Shown: positions 1 through 7,417 of the stretch, piece by piece | Layout: each line of letters starts with the position of its first letter | Numbering within the stretch: the first letter of the stretch is position 1 | DNA from: Staphylococcus pettenkoferi | Lineage (GTDB): Bacteria > Bacillota > Bacilli > Staphylococcales > Staphylococcaceae | DNA length: 64,000 nucleotides | Reading direction: 5' to 3' | Assembly (NCBI RefSeq): GCF_002902685.1 | Contig: NZ_PPRN01000036.1 | Span: 1-64,000, forward strand | Program-made: the position numbers and the translations under genes | The notes under the pieces: generated by a model | Databases searched by the model: none | What the model saw: only the letters and a program-made list of their open reading frames with translations | Told to the model about the DNA's origin: nothing

Positions 1-250
1 ACATCATCTTCTGCGAATTGAAAATAATATATAGTTTTAAAGATAGTGCTTTAAGAGCTTACATAATGACTAGGTCTAATTTAAAGAATATAGAAATTCA
101 GTAAAACATTTAACCATTTCTATATTTATTCGACAACTTAAACCACCTTAATTGTATTTAATTCACTATATGACTTTAATCCAAAATAGAAAAAATACTT
201 TCCTTAGAACAAATGCAGAAATAAACTTTCATCATATATGTTCTTAAACT
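1..250. other. Gene-free A/T-rich left edge
   Basis: I see no convincing reading frame, RNA gene or terminator here. The only open frame of note, on the minus strand at 176-382, lacks a ribosome site and runs into the repeat locus, so I do not call it. The stretch is the outer flank of the repeat locus that fills the rest of the gap to position 1177. Confidence 0.5.
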
Positions 251-360
251 GATACACTCTATTCCTCGAAACAATCCAATTAAAAGAAAAATAATAATAT
301 AAAAGAATAATGGTGTGTGGTGAAATGTGATTCGCATAATTAGAGCAAAAAATAACTTTA
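251..360 (+). repeat. Left-flank hairpin module of repeat locus 1
   Basis: Contains the flank signature seen before nearly every A or B palindrome: an ACTCTATTCCTCGAAAC block, an AATTAAAA block, then a GTGTGTGGTG block. Similar blocks occur at about 490-580, 755-830, 13385-13470, 60385-60450, 60630-60690 and 47915-47955. The two ends can pair loosely, so the module may itself fold. Forward orientation by the convention used here (module, then palindrome, then tandem array). Confidence 0.55.
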
Positions 361-372
361 TGAAAGAATACT

Positions 373-484
373 TGCAATACAAGTCAGGGGATGTGGTGAC
401 TCCTGCAGGAATAGCATGAGTCTTGAGACTACAGGCTCAAGCCATGCCTGCGGAAAGCTTTCACACCCCAATACGAAGTATTGC
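373..484 (+). repeat. Class A palindromic element A1
   Basis: Begins with TGCAATACAAGT and ends with AATACGAAGTATTGC, so the ends are inverted. Inside are ACTCCTGCAGGAATAGCATG and GCCATGCCTGCGGAAAGC, which pair as a long imperfect stem, with a central stem of TCTTGAGACTACAGGCTCAAG. Near-identical copies lie at 60515-60630 in the same orientation and at 19685-19799 inverted. Confidence 0.8.
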
Positions 485-590
485 CACTTAGAAAGAAACT
501 CTAAATTAAAAGTCAAAATTAAAAGAAGTAAGATGTGTGGTGTGGTTTGATTATTAATTATTAACTAACAGTATTAAATATAGATACAAT

Positions 591-745
591 TGCAACACGA
601 GTAAAAGGTGGGAGAAGATGAGACTCTTGAGGGATTAAGGTCACAGCGAAAATCCAGTAATAACGCGCACCAAGCGTTATTACTTAGTTGAGCGTGGCCC
701 CCTAAAAAAATTCACTTATCTTCCATGGAGGCTTTGTATTGTATT
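591..745 (+). repeat. Class B palindromic element B1, degenerate right arm
   Basis: Starts TGCAACACGAGTAAAAGGTG like other B copies and carries the core GGTCACAGCGAAAATCC, an 11-bp inner stem (AGTAATAACGC with GCGTTATTACT), TAGTTGAGCGTGGCC. The right arm after 715 is degraded: the expected GTCTCTCCCACC and the full GTATTGC terminus are missing or altered. B2 follows about 280 bp downstream in the same orientation. Confidence 0.75.
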
Positions 746-872
746 AGTAGAAACCCTATCATTCCAGAAACACTAATATTAAAACCATAAATAAAAAGAT
801 AGAGATTGTGTGTTGGGTGTGGTCATATAGTACTTAGGATTATAGGAAAGTATTAGAAAGACTAGATACAAT

Positions 873-1027
873 TGCAACACAAGTAAAAGGGGTAGAGGAG
901 ACGACACTCTTGAGGGAAAAAGCTCACAGTGAAAATCCATTCAAAACGCGCACTAAGCGTTTTGAATTAGTTGAACGTGAGCCCCTAAGAAAGGGAGTCT
1001 AACCTCTACCCAATACGAAGTATTGCA
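873..1027 (+). repeat. Class B palindromic element B2
   Basis: Ends are TGCAACAC and AATACGAAGTATTGCA. Core GCTCACAGTGAAAATCC, inner stem ATTCAAAACGC with GCGTTTTGAAT, TAGTTGAACGTGAGC. Against B1 both the outer stem (GCTCAC with GTGAGC) and the inner stem have changed on both sides, while GAAAATCC and TAGTTGA are unchanged. Confidence 0.8.
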
Positions 1028-1095
1028 AATTAGTACTAGACACTATATTCCAATGAACACAAATTAGTACAAATACCATATTCCAACGAACACCA
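1026..1095 (+). repeat. Short tandem array next to B2
   Basis: About two units of roughly 38-40 bp, each ending in ATTCCAATGAACACAAATTAGTAC or a variant. The unit resembles the terminus of the palindrome (AATACGAAGTATTGCAAATTAGTAC), as if it arose by duplication of that end. The same kind of array lies on the same side of B3, B4, B5, B6 and B7. Confidence 0.65.
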
Positions 1096-1177
1096 AACCT
1101 GAGCAACCTAATCCGAAAACCACCCACAACATGATAAAATTTGACTACACACATACACACAGAAAGGAGAGCCACAG

Positions 1178-1711
1178 ATGAAACCACTCATCATCATCAC
1201 ACATCCAAACCTCAACACATCTACAGTCAACCAATACTGGCGCGACAAACTCAACCAACACACAGACCAACTCGACATACACGAACTCTACACCACATAC
1301 CCCGACGCCAACATCGACATCGATTACGAACAAAAACTACTCATGGAACACGACTACATCATCTTCCAATTCCCATTCTACTGGTACAGCTACCCACCAC
1401 TACTCAAACAATACTTCGATCAAGTATTCACCTACGGATGGGCATACGGCTCCGAAGGCAACGCACTCAAAGGCAAGACGTTCGCTGCAGCCGTTTCAGT
1501 CGGCGCACAAGCCGCACAGTATGCCGAAGATGGTCCGCTTGGTTACACGTTCGAAACTCTCATCAGTCCATTCATTAGCACCGCACGATTTGTCGGCGCA
1601 CAATTTGGTGGCTATCACACTTTATACGGCGCATTAAACCCTAGCCAAGAAACACTCGAAGAGAATGCGCAACAATACCTTCATTTTATCCAAAGTTTGA
1701 AATCACAGTAG
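1178..1711 (+). CDS. NAD(P)H oxidoreductase, flavodoxin-like fold
   Basis: A 177-residue protein of the NQO/MdaB/KefF-type flavodoxin-like family, probably a cytosolic FMN-dependent quinone or nitro-compound reductase. The N-terminal strand and phosphate loop (IIITHPNLNTS, residues 5-15), the aromatic FQFPFYWYSYPPLLKQYFD block near 63-81 and the later TYGWAYG fit the family. An AAAGGAG ribosome site lies 9 bases before the ATG. The following gene is also a flavoenzyme, but a 115-bp gap with its own possible operator separates them. The first 99 codons end almost only in A or C; after about position 1475 codon use becomes normal. This is not explained by the protein and coincides with the adjacent repeat. 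Physiological substrate unknown. Confidence 0.85.
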   Translation: MKPLIIITHPNLNTSTVNQYWRDKLNQHTDQLDIHELYTTYPDANIDIDYEQKLLMEHDYIIFQFPFYWYSYPPLLKQYFDQVFTYGWAYGSEGNALKGKTFAAAVSVGAQAAQYAEDGPLGYTFETLISPFISTARFVGAQFGGYHTLYGALNPSQETLEENAQQYLHFIQSLKSQ

Positions 1712-1775
1712 AGGTATAATAACTATCTTATCGCAAGCAAAGTTAAACACAACACTTTAAGTTGAATGAATAGTT

Positions 1776-1803
1776 GAATTATAATTGTGATAACTTGTAA
1801 TTC
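1776..1803 (+). promoter_or_regulatory. Inverted repeat upstream of nitroreductase
   Basis: GAATTATAA and TTGTAATTC form an inverted repeat with one mismatch and a 10-base gap, 23 bases before the nitroreductase start. The size and place suit a MarR- or HypR-type repressor operator, as is common for nitroreductases, but no regulator gene is adjacent. Confidence 0.35.
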
Positions 1804-1826
1804 ACGAAAGGTAGGTTCAAACGTTT

Positions 1827-2489
1827 ATGAGTAATAAAGATATGCAACAAACAATTATTGATGCATTTAACTACAGACATGCAACGAAACGCTTTGACGC
1901 ATCTAAGAAAATCGACGATAGCGATTTCGACACGATCCTTGAAGCAGGTCGTCTATCTCCAAGCTCTCTTGGATTAGAGCCTTGGCGTTTCTTAGTCGTT
2001 CAAAGTGAAGATTTACGTAATAAATTACATGAACTCAGCGGAGGCGCACGTGGCCAACTTGAAACAGCAAGTCATTTCGTGCTCATCCTTGCGCGTAAGA
2101 ATGTAACGAAATCTTCACCACATGTACATCACATCTTACGTGATTTGAAACAATACGATGATGATAGTATTAAAGCCTTTGGTGATAAGGTTGAAGGTTT
2201 CCAAACGAATTTCCACATCAACGACAACGAACGTACACTTCTTGACTGGTCAAGTAAGCAAACATACATTGCGTTAGGTAACATGATGACTTCTGCAGCA
2301 TTGCTAGGCATCGACTCTTGTCCAATGGAAGGTTTCGACATTGATGCAGTTGAACAATTATTAGATGACGAAGGTATTGCAGATATGAAAGAATTTGCAC
2401 CTTCCGTTATGGTCGCATTTGGTTATCGTGAAAAAGAACCAAAAGAAAAAATTCGCCAACCACAAGAAGACGTCGTAGAGTGGTTGTAA
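1827..2489 (+). CDS. Nitroreductase family NAD(P)H-dependent flavoprotein
   Basis: A 220-residue nitroreductase, expected to be a homodimer binding FMN and reducing nitro compounds, quinones or flavins with NAD(P)H. Family marks are [11 protein letters not shown] near residues 14-24 (FMN phosphate-binding Arg and Lys), the [14 protein letters not shown] block near 42-55 and the C-terminal [14 protein letters not shown]. Length is normal. A GAAAGGTAGG ribosome site precedes the ATG by about 11 bases, and a strong terminator follows at once, so it is probably a single-gene transcript. The substrate cannot be read from sequence. Confidence 0.9.
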   Translation: MSNKDMQQTIIDAFNYRHATKRFDASKKIDDSDFDTILEAGRLSPSSLGLEPWRFLVVQSEDLRNKLHELSGGARGQLETASHFVLILARKNVTKSSPHVHHILRDLKQYDDDSIKAFGDKVEGFQTNFHINDNERTLLDWSSKQTYIALGNMMTSAALLGIDSCPMEGFDIDAVEQLLDDEGIADMKEFAPSVMVAFGYREKEPKEKIRQPQEDVVEWL

Positions 2490-2522
2490 GTTAGAATTAA
2501 AAAGTTCTTAAATTACATTAAG

Positions 2523-2563
2523 AAGGCAATTTCTATCGAATGTTTCGTAGAAATTGCCTTTTT
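2523..2563 (+). terminator. Terminator after nitroreductase
   Basis: Perfect 13-bp stem AAGGCAATTTCTA with TAGAAATTGCCTT, loop of 12 bases, then a T run. It closes the nitroreductase transcript. Confidence 0.9.
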
Positions 2564-2641
2564 GCTATCTCGTATATAATTGAGTTAAAAGTAAGTAACA
2601 GTGCCCGACTGCGCTAGCCCATTTGATATCCTCGAAAAGGC

Positions 2642-2842
2642 TCACTTCCGTTTTTGATATATGTAAATAATATAAAGGATGATGGTAGATAGTCCGATTG
2701 ATGATAATATTACTGTGACAAGCGATATAAGTAGTTCTAGAAATGTATTTGTAGGTAAGATACTCATGATTAAAGACATTGGAATAATAGAAATAATAGC
2801 AATCCAAAAGTAATTTTTAATCACTTCTTCTATATTGTCCAT
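2642..2842 (-). CDS. Small membrane protein, 66 residues
   Basis: Not recognised. Two hydrophobic segments span roughly residues 11-30 and 35-59, with a charged N terminus (MDNIEEVIK) and a basic tail (YQKRK), so a two-span membrane protein with both ends inside is likely. An AAGGAG site 8 bases before the ATG supports the start and reality of the gene. A longer overlapping frame at 2565-2807 has no ribosome site and lacks this pattern. It lies between two terminators, so it may have its own transcript. Function unknown. Confidence 0.65.
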   Translation of the reverse strand: MDNIEEVIKNYFWIAIISIIPMSLIMSILPTNTFLELLISLVTVILSSIGLSTIILYIIYIYQKRK

Positions 2843-2877
2843 TGATCTAGCTCCTTACTATAAAACCTCATAAATAA

Positions 2878-2913
2878 CGCCTGCAGTGGAGTTCAATCTC
2901 TGTACTGCAGGCG
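2878..2913 (-). terminator. Terminator after GNAT-like gene
   Basis: CGCCTGCAGT and ACTGCAGGCG form a perfect 10-bp stem; read on the minus strand it is followed by TTATTTATG. It lies just past the stop of the gene at 2925-3203. Confidence 0.75.
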
Positions 2914-2924
2914 CTTTCTTCTAA

Positions 2925-3203
2925 TTAACCTTTGTAAACATCTTGGAATTCAGGATGTTTCTCAATAACTTTTGCCGCAAATGGGCAAGTTGCACTAACC
3001 TTTTTACCATTGTCACGTGCGTAGTTCACTACTGCTTCTACGAGCGCAGTACCTAAACCTTGTCCACCCATTTCAGATGGAACGCCTGTGTGATTGATTT
3101 CGATTTGATCGTCACTCACATCGTTGTACGTAATCACTGTTTCAGGATTATTCTCATCTTCACCTGTGTAGAATTTGTGATCGCCTTGTTTAATGTCAGC
3201 CAT
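2925..3203 (-). CDS. GNAT-like acetyl-CoA-binding protein, short type
   Basis: A 92-residue protein of the minimal GNAT subfamily (COG2388, like S. aureus SA2309, known to bind acetyl-CoA). Seen here: the GxGxG/A-type CoA loop MGGQGLGTALVEA and the conserved CPFAAKVIEKHPEF motif with a cysteine that family studies regard as possibly catalytic. An in-frame ATG at 3212 directly abuts the AGGAG site; the ATG at 3203 has a 9-base spacing and is preferred, giving MADIKQ. The acceptor substrate is unknown. It could be co-transcribed with the carrier gene upstream at 3286, since only about 80 bases separate them and no terminator is seen between. Confidence 0.85.
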   Translation of the reverse strand: MADIKQGDHKFYTGEDENNPETVITYNDVSDDQIEINHTGVPSEMGGQGLGTALVEAVVNYARDNGKKVSATCPFAAKVIEKHPEFQDVYKG

Positions 3204-3285
3204 CTTTATCATCTCCTGATATATATTGATTACTATATATTTACACCATTTGACATCATTTTAAACCTATAGAAAGGTAAAATGC

Positions 3286-4698
3286 CTACATCACGCCGAT
3301 GAGTTTCATCCACAGTGAACCGAGACCTAGCCAGATAACAAAGTAAACAATAGCCAAGCCTGCATTCATGAGCCACCAACGTTTCTGTGATACATAGCCA
3401 GATGAGTAGAGTATCGGTGCTGGACCACTACTGTAGTGCGTTGTGGAAGCCATCAAGTTACCGAAGAACCCAATCATCAAGGCACTGAATAACGGTGGTG
3501 CGCCTGTCGCAATGGCCACACCGAGTAGGGCAGAATACATCGCGCTGACGTGAGCAGTTGAGCTCGCAAATAAGTAGTGTGAGTAGAAGTAGAATAGGAT
3601 GAGTAGCACGAGGACTACCGGCCAACTTAAGCCGCCTAAACTACCTGCGATTGTCTTACTGAGCCATGGAATAAAGCCAAGTTCGTTGAGTTGGGATGCC
3701 ATCATAACTAAGATGGAGAACCAGATGAGCGTATTCCAAGCTCCAGTTTCTTTAAGTACGTCAGACCAGCTCAATACACCTGTAAGTAGTAAAAGGGATA
3801 GGGCGATAAAGGCTGTCAGTGTCGCATTCATATCGATGACACTGCCGAGTACCCATAGAATGAGCGCAACGAGGAAGATACCAATCATAAATTTCTCGTC
3901 ACGATGCATATGACCCATGTCTTTCAATTCATTATCCGCCCATGATTTTGCGTCAGGTGTTTCCTTGATTTCAGGTGGATAAATTTTATAGATGATAAAA
4001 GGCACGACAATCAATGACACAATTCCTGGGACGAGTGCAGCTAAGAACCAATTCATCCACGTAATGTGAATGTGCTCATGTTGTGCTAAAGATTGAGCAA
4101 GCGGGTTCCCAGCCATCGCAGTTAAGAACATTGCAGCAGTGATCAAGTTCCCGTGAAATTCTGTGAAGATGAGGAACGAACCCATTTTACGCGCCGTACC
4201 ATCATCCGCTTTCGAACCGAATGACTTAGATAAGGCGTTGATAATAGGGTACATGATACCGCCAGCTCGCGCCGTATTACTTGGCGTCGCAGGTGCTAAG
4301 ATCAAATCTACGCCCACGAGAGAATAGCCGAGTCCTAAAGTCTTTTTACCAAATAACTTCACGAACTGAAGGGCAATACGACGGCCGAGACCTGTCTTCA
4401 CAAACCCACGTGAAATAAAGAACGCCATGGCGATGAGCCAAATACTGCTATTTCCGAAGCCTTTCACAGCTGGGTCGATATCAACTGTGCCCGTCAAGAC
4501 CGTGAGCGTGAACCCAATCATGGCGACGGCACCAATCGGAAGCGGTTGCGTGATACAACCGATAATCGTCGCGACGAAGATGGCAAACATATGCCAAGCA
4601 TCCGCGCTTAAACCCTCTGGCCGAATAGGGGTGATCAACCAGAGGATGATTCCAACAACAACAGGAAGTATAAATTTCTTGTAATTTATCTTCTCCAT
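3286..4698 (-). CDS. DASS family di-/tricarboxylate or 2-oxoglutarate/malate carrier
   Basis: A 470-residue integral membrane protein of the divalent anion:sodium symporter family, closest in feel to YflS/SodiT-type 2-oxoglutarate/malate translocators. It has about 12 hydrophobic segments. The first substrate-binding motif PATPSNTARAGG is visible with SNT at residues 140-142, and the second half carries STTHYSSGPAPI in the matching position. Ribosome site AAAGGTGAAGT precedes the ATG. It would import dicarboxylates such as malate, succinate or 2-oxoglutarate; the exact substrate and coupling ion are inferred only. Confidence 0.85.
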   Translation of the reverse strand: MEKINYKKFILPVVVGIILWLITPIRPEGLSADAWHMFAIFVATIIGCITQPLPIGAVAMIGFTLTVLTGTVDIDPAVKGFGNSSIWLIAMAFFISRGFVKTGLGRRIALQFVKLFGKKTLGLGYSLVGVDLILAPATPSNTARAGGIMYPIINALSKSFGSKADDGTARKMGSFLIFTEFHGNLITAAMFLTAMAGNPLAQSLAQHEHIHITWMNWFLAALVPGIVSLIVVPFIIYKIYPPEIKETPDAKSWADNELKDMGHMHRDEKFMIGIFLVALILWVLGSVIDMNATLTAFIALSLLLLTGVLSWSDVLKETGAWNTLIWFSILVMMASQLNELGFIPWLSKTIAGSLGGLSWPVVLVLLILFYFYSHYLFASSTAHVSAMYSALLGVAIATGAPPLFSALMIGFFGNLMASTTHYSSGPAPILYSSGYVSQKRWWLMNAGLAIVYFVIWLGLGSLWMKLIGVM

Positions 4699-4949
4699 TA
4701 TACTTCACCTTTCCTTGTTTAAAAGTGGTATAGGAGTACGTGATGGAGTGCGTTTAGTTATATTGCTTCCAGCATACTCGCAAATACACTAATATCTCCC
4801 ATACTAAAAATTGCGAATTCAAACTAATTGAAATTCAATTTCAATTATAGTGAGCTTCATCTGACATGTAAAGATACAAGGCGAAACTGTGACGATACTG
4901 TTGAAATTTGCGCAGAGGCCGAAAAACACGCACCGCTTATAGGTGAATC

Positions 4950-4958
4950 TGTTATAAT
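4950..4958 (+). promoter_or_regulatory. Extended -10 promoter of antiporter gene
   Basis: TGTTATAAT is an extended -10 hexamer. Transcription starting near 4965 would leave a leader of about 75 bases to the GTG start at 5042, which argues against using the upstream TTG at 4976. Confidence 0.55.
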
Positions 4959-5041
4959 GAACTGATGTATACATATTGAAAGAAAGTAAGAATTACGTGT
5001 TCAGCGTAAATGAACACAAGGAATTATACGGAGGTGTGACC

Positions 5042-6847
5042 GTGTCACTCTTAAATCTACCCCTTATACTCGTTATCGTGATCTTCCTGGCTTTAGGTAT
5101 CTTTAGTCAATGGTTCGCATCACGCATCAAATGGCCCTCGATAGTCGTTCTCTCCATCGTCGGCTTACTCGTAGGTCCAATACTGGGACTCGTCAACCCA
5201 CAACAAAGCCTCGGCTCTGAAGCATTTAGCCCGATGGTGTCGTTAGCTGTAGCTATCATCCTCTTTGAAGGGAGCAGCAACCTCGACTTCCGCGAGTTAA
5301 GAGGTATTTCGAAAGCAGTCATGCGCATCATTACAGTTGGCGCAGTGATTTCGTGGATCCTTGGTGCAATGGCTCTCCATTTTGTTCTAGGATTCTCAGC
5401 TCAAGTCGCACTTGTCATGGGCGGTTTATTTCTTATCACAGGCCCGACCGTCATTCAACCATTGTTGAAACAAGCGAAAGTCCGCAAGAGCGTCGATTCG
5501 ATTTTGCGTTGGGAAAGCATCATTCTCGATCCGATTGGCCCAATGCTTGCCTTATTCGCATTCTATATCTTTAATATTTTCGAGCACGGCATTCAAGTAG
5601 AAATCATCTTGAGTTTCATCCTGCGTCTCTTTATCGCCGTCTGCATCGGTTTCTTTGCGTCATACGTGTTCATGTGGTTTTTAAAAAAAGACATGATTCC
5701 ACAGAACTTGATGCCACCCGTACAACTCGTCTTCGTACTCTTAATCTTTGCGTTATGCGATGAAATCCTACCAGAATCTGGCTTGATGGCCGTCACAATC
5801 TTTGGTCTCGTCATGGCACGCATGAAACGCCACGATTTAATCTTTAAGGAATCTGACCACTTCATCGAGAATATGTCATCCATTCTCGTTTCAACGGTCT
5901 TTATCCTCATCACATCTTCACTCACTCTAGATGTGTTAAAAGGGATTCTATCGTGGAAACTCGTGCTATTCTGCGCAGTGATGATTGTGCTCGTTAGACC
6001 CTTATCTATCTTGTTCGCGACCATCAACACCGAGATTTCTAAACGCGAACGCACGATGGTCTCCATCATGGCACCACGAGGTATTGTCGTCTTAACCGTA
6101 GCTCAATTCTTTGCTGGTCAGTTTATGGAGAAAAATGCACCCTTAGCCGAGTACATTACACCCGTAACCTTTGGGCTAGTCATCGTAACCGTGGTCATTT
6201 ACGGCTTTAGCTTCGTTCCAATGAGTAAAATGATGCGTCTAGCAAGCACAGAACCTCCAGGCGTTATTCTCGTAGGAGAAGGCGAATTTTCATACAAACT
6301 AGGATCGAAATTGAGAGAACATAAAATTCCAGTCATGACCTTTAATTTATTCTCAAGTTCGTCAACACGCGCGCGCAACCTAGACTTTGAAGTCTTCGAA
6401 GGCAATTTACTATCAAGCAACGATCGTATATACGCCGACTTAACACGTTATCATCAATGTCTGTTAATGACCCAATCCTTCGTGTTCAACAGCCTGGCCT
6501 TTAACGAACTCGTACCCGAATTCGGACTCAACCAAGTCAACATGATTCCCGTATCATTTAGAAACGAGAAGATGAAATCCAACGTGAGCGGCCCCATCCG
6601 CAATCACATCCTATTTGACTCAAACCTTAGCGCCAAATGGTACAACCAATTTATCAAAGAACACGACATACACGAAATCGAAGTAGAGCACATACCAGAA
6701 CTCAGCGAAAACGATATGATACTTTACCATATCAACGAAGACAAAGAAGTCACATTTAGAAACAAACGCAACCAATTCGAAGATAGTGACGAAGGCGTCA
6801 TTGGTTACCTTAAAGACGCTTACTTATACGACGACAAAGAAGACTAA
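5042..6847 (+). CDS. CPA1-type Na+(K+)/H+ antiporter with C-terminal Rossmann domain
   Basis: A 601-residue cation:proton antiporter. The N-terminal part (about residues 1-385) has about 12 membrane spans with family blocks FEGSSNLDFRELRG, ITGPTVIQPLLKQAKV and MAPRGIVVLTVAQFFAG. After residue 400 comes a soluble domain beginning ILVGEGEFSYKLGSKL, a TrkA-N/RCK-like nucleotide-binding fold that probably gates transport. The GTG at 5042 has a GGAGGTG ribosome site; an in-frame TTG at 4976 has none and lies too close to the predicted promoter. Role: pH and Na+/K+ homeostasis. The last roughly 150 codons strongly favour A or C at third positions, matching the skewed zone around repeat B3. Confidence 0.88.
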   Translation: MSLLNLPLILVIVIFLALGIFSQWFASRIKWPSIVVLSIVGLLVGPILGLVNPQQSLGSEAFSPMVSLAVAIILFEGSSNLDFRELRGISKAVMRIITVGAVISWILGAMALHFVLGFSAQVALVMGGLFLITGPTVIQPLLKQAKVRKSVDSILRWESIILDPIGPMLALFAFYIFNIFEHGIQVEIILSFILRLFIAVCIGFFASYVFMWFLKKDMIPQNLMPPVQLVFVLLIFALCDEILPESGLMAVTIFGLVMARMKRHDLIFKESDHFIENMSSILVSTVFILITSSLTLDVLKGILSWKLVLFCAVMIVLVRPLSILFATINTEISKRERTMVSIMAPRGIVVLTVAQFFAGQFMEKNAPLAEYITPVTFGLVIVTVVIYGFSFVPMSKMMRLASTEPPGVILVGEGEFSYKLGSKLREHKIPVMTFNLFSSSSTRARNLDFEVFEGNLLSSNDRIYADLTRYHQCLLMTQSFVFNSLAFNELVPEFGLNQVNMIPVSFRNEKMKSNVSGPIRNHILFDSNLSAKWYNQFIKEHDIHEIEVEHIPELSENDMILYHINEDKEVTFRNKRNQFEDSDEGVIGYLKDAYLYDDKED

Positions 6848-6855
6848 TTAATAGA

Positions 6856-6891
6856 AAAGCACGCTCTCCAGAGTTGAGAGCGTGCTTTTTA
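6856..6891 (+). terminator. Terminator after antiporter gene
   Basis: AAAGCACGCTCTC pairs with GAGAGCGTGCTTT across a 7-base loop and runs into T residues. Closes the transcript from 5042. Confidence 0.9.
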
Positions 6892-6926
6892 AGGTGGTAA
6901 TCATAATATAATTTTGTCTCTAAACA

Positions 6927-6965
6927 CTAAAAACACCATCTACTATGGTGATAGTAGATGGTGTT
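6927..6965 (-). terminator. Perfect 15-bp hairpin, minus-strand terminator
   Basis: AACACCATCTACTAT, loop GGTG, ATAGTAGATGGTGTT: a perfect 15-bp stem. On the minus strand it is followed by TTTTTAGTG, so it ends transcripts coming from fbp. That places repeat B3 inside the fbp 3' untranslated region. Confidence 0.75.
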
Positions 6966-7196
6966 AAGTATATTATCGAAATAACATAGTAATATTCCTA
7001 AATTATTTAAAGTACATCTATTATATTTAAACGAATGTAGATCAGAGAATGCGTTGAGTTATAAAGATACGCTCTAATCCCTTAAAAAACCCTAATTTAA
7101 CTAAAACACAAAATAGAGACTAGATGTGTAGGAGTTGGTAAGCTACTAAAGTAATTAGAATAAATACTATTAAACACACAAATACTTGCAACACGA

Positions 7197-7333
7197 GTAA
7201 AAAAGAGGTGGTGCGACTCCCGAGGTATCAAGGTCACAGTGAAAATCCATTCATAACGCGCAACAAGCGTTATGAATTAGTTGAACGTGACCACCTGGGA
7301 AAGCGTCACCACCTCACAATACGAAGTATTGCA
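7197..7333 (+). repeat. Class B palindromic element B3
   Basis: Ends TTGCAACACGAG and AATACGAAGTATTGCA. Outer arms AGAGGTGGTGCGACTCCC and GGGAAAGCGTCACCACCT pair. Core GGTCACAGTGAAAATCC, inner stem ATTCATAACGC with GCGTTATGAAT, TAGTTGAACGTGACC. A weaker flank module precedes it at about 7100-7190. The rest of the 6966-7196 gap holds no gene I can see. Confidence 0.8.
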
Positions 7334-7415
7334 AAATAGTAGTAAACTCTAAATTCTTACGAATACAAATTAGTACAAAACACTATATTCTATCGAACAC
7401 AAATTAGTAGCACAC
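7334..7415 (+). repeat. Tandem array next to B3
   Basis: Two units of about 38-40 bp ending in CGAATACAAATTAGTAC and CGAACACAAATTAGTAG. The array ends at the fbp stop codon. Confidence 0.65.
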
Positions 7416-7417
7416 AC

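Noticed and set aside
1141..1578. A 145-codon plus-strand frame overlapping the oxidoreductase
   Set aside because: It is very rich in His, Thr, Arg and Gln, an artefact of the A/C-rich tract read in another frame. The flavodoxin-like frame has the family motifs and the ribosome site.
2565..2807. 80-codon minus-strand frame overlapping the small membrane protein
   Set aside because: No ribosome site; its composition (many Tyr, His, Cys) looks like an out-of-frame reading of the 66-residue gene.
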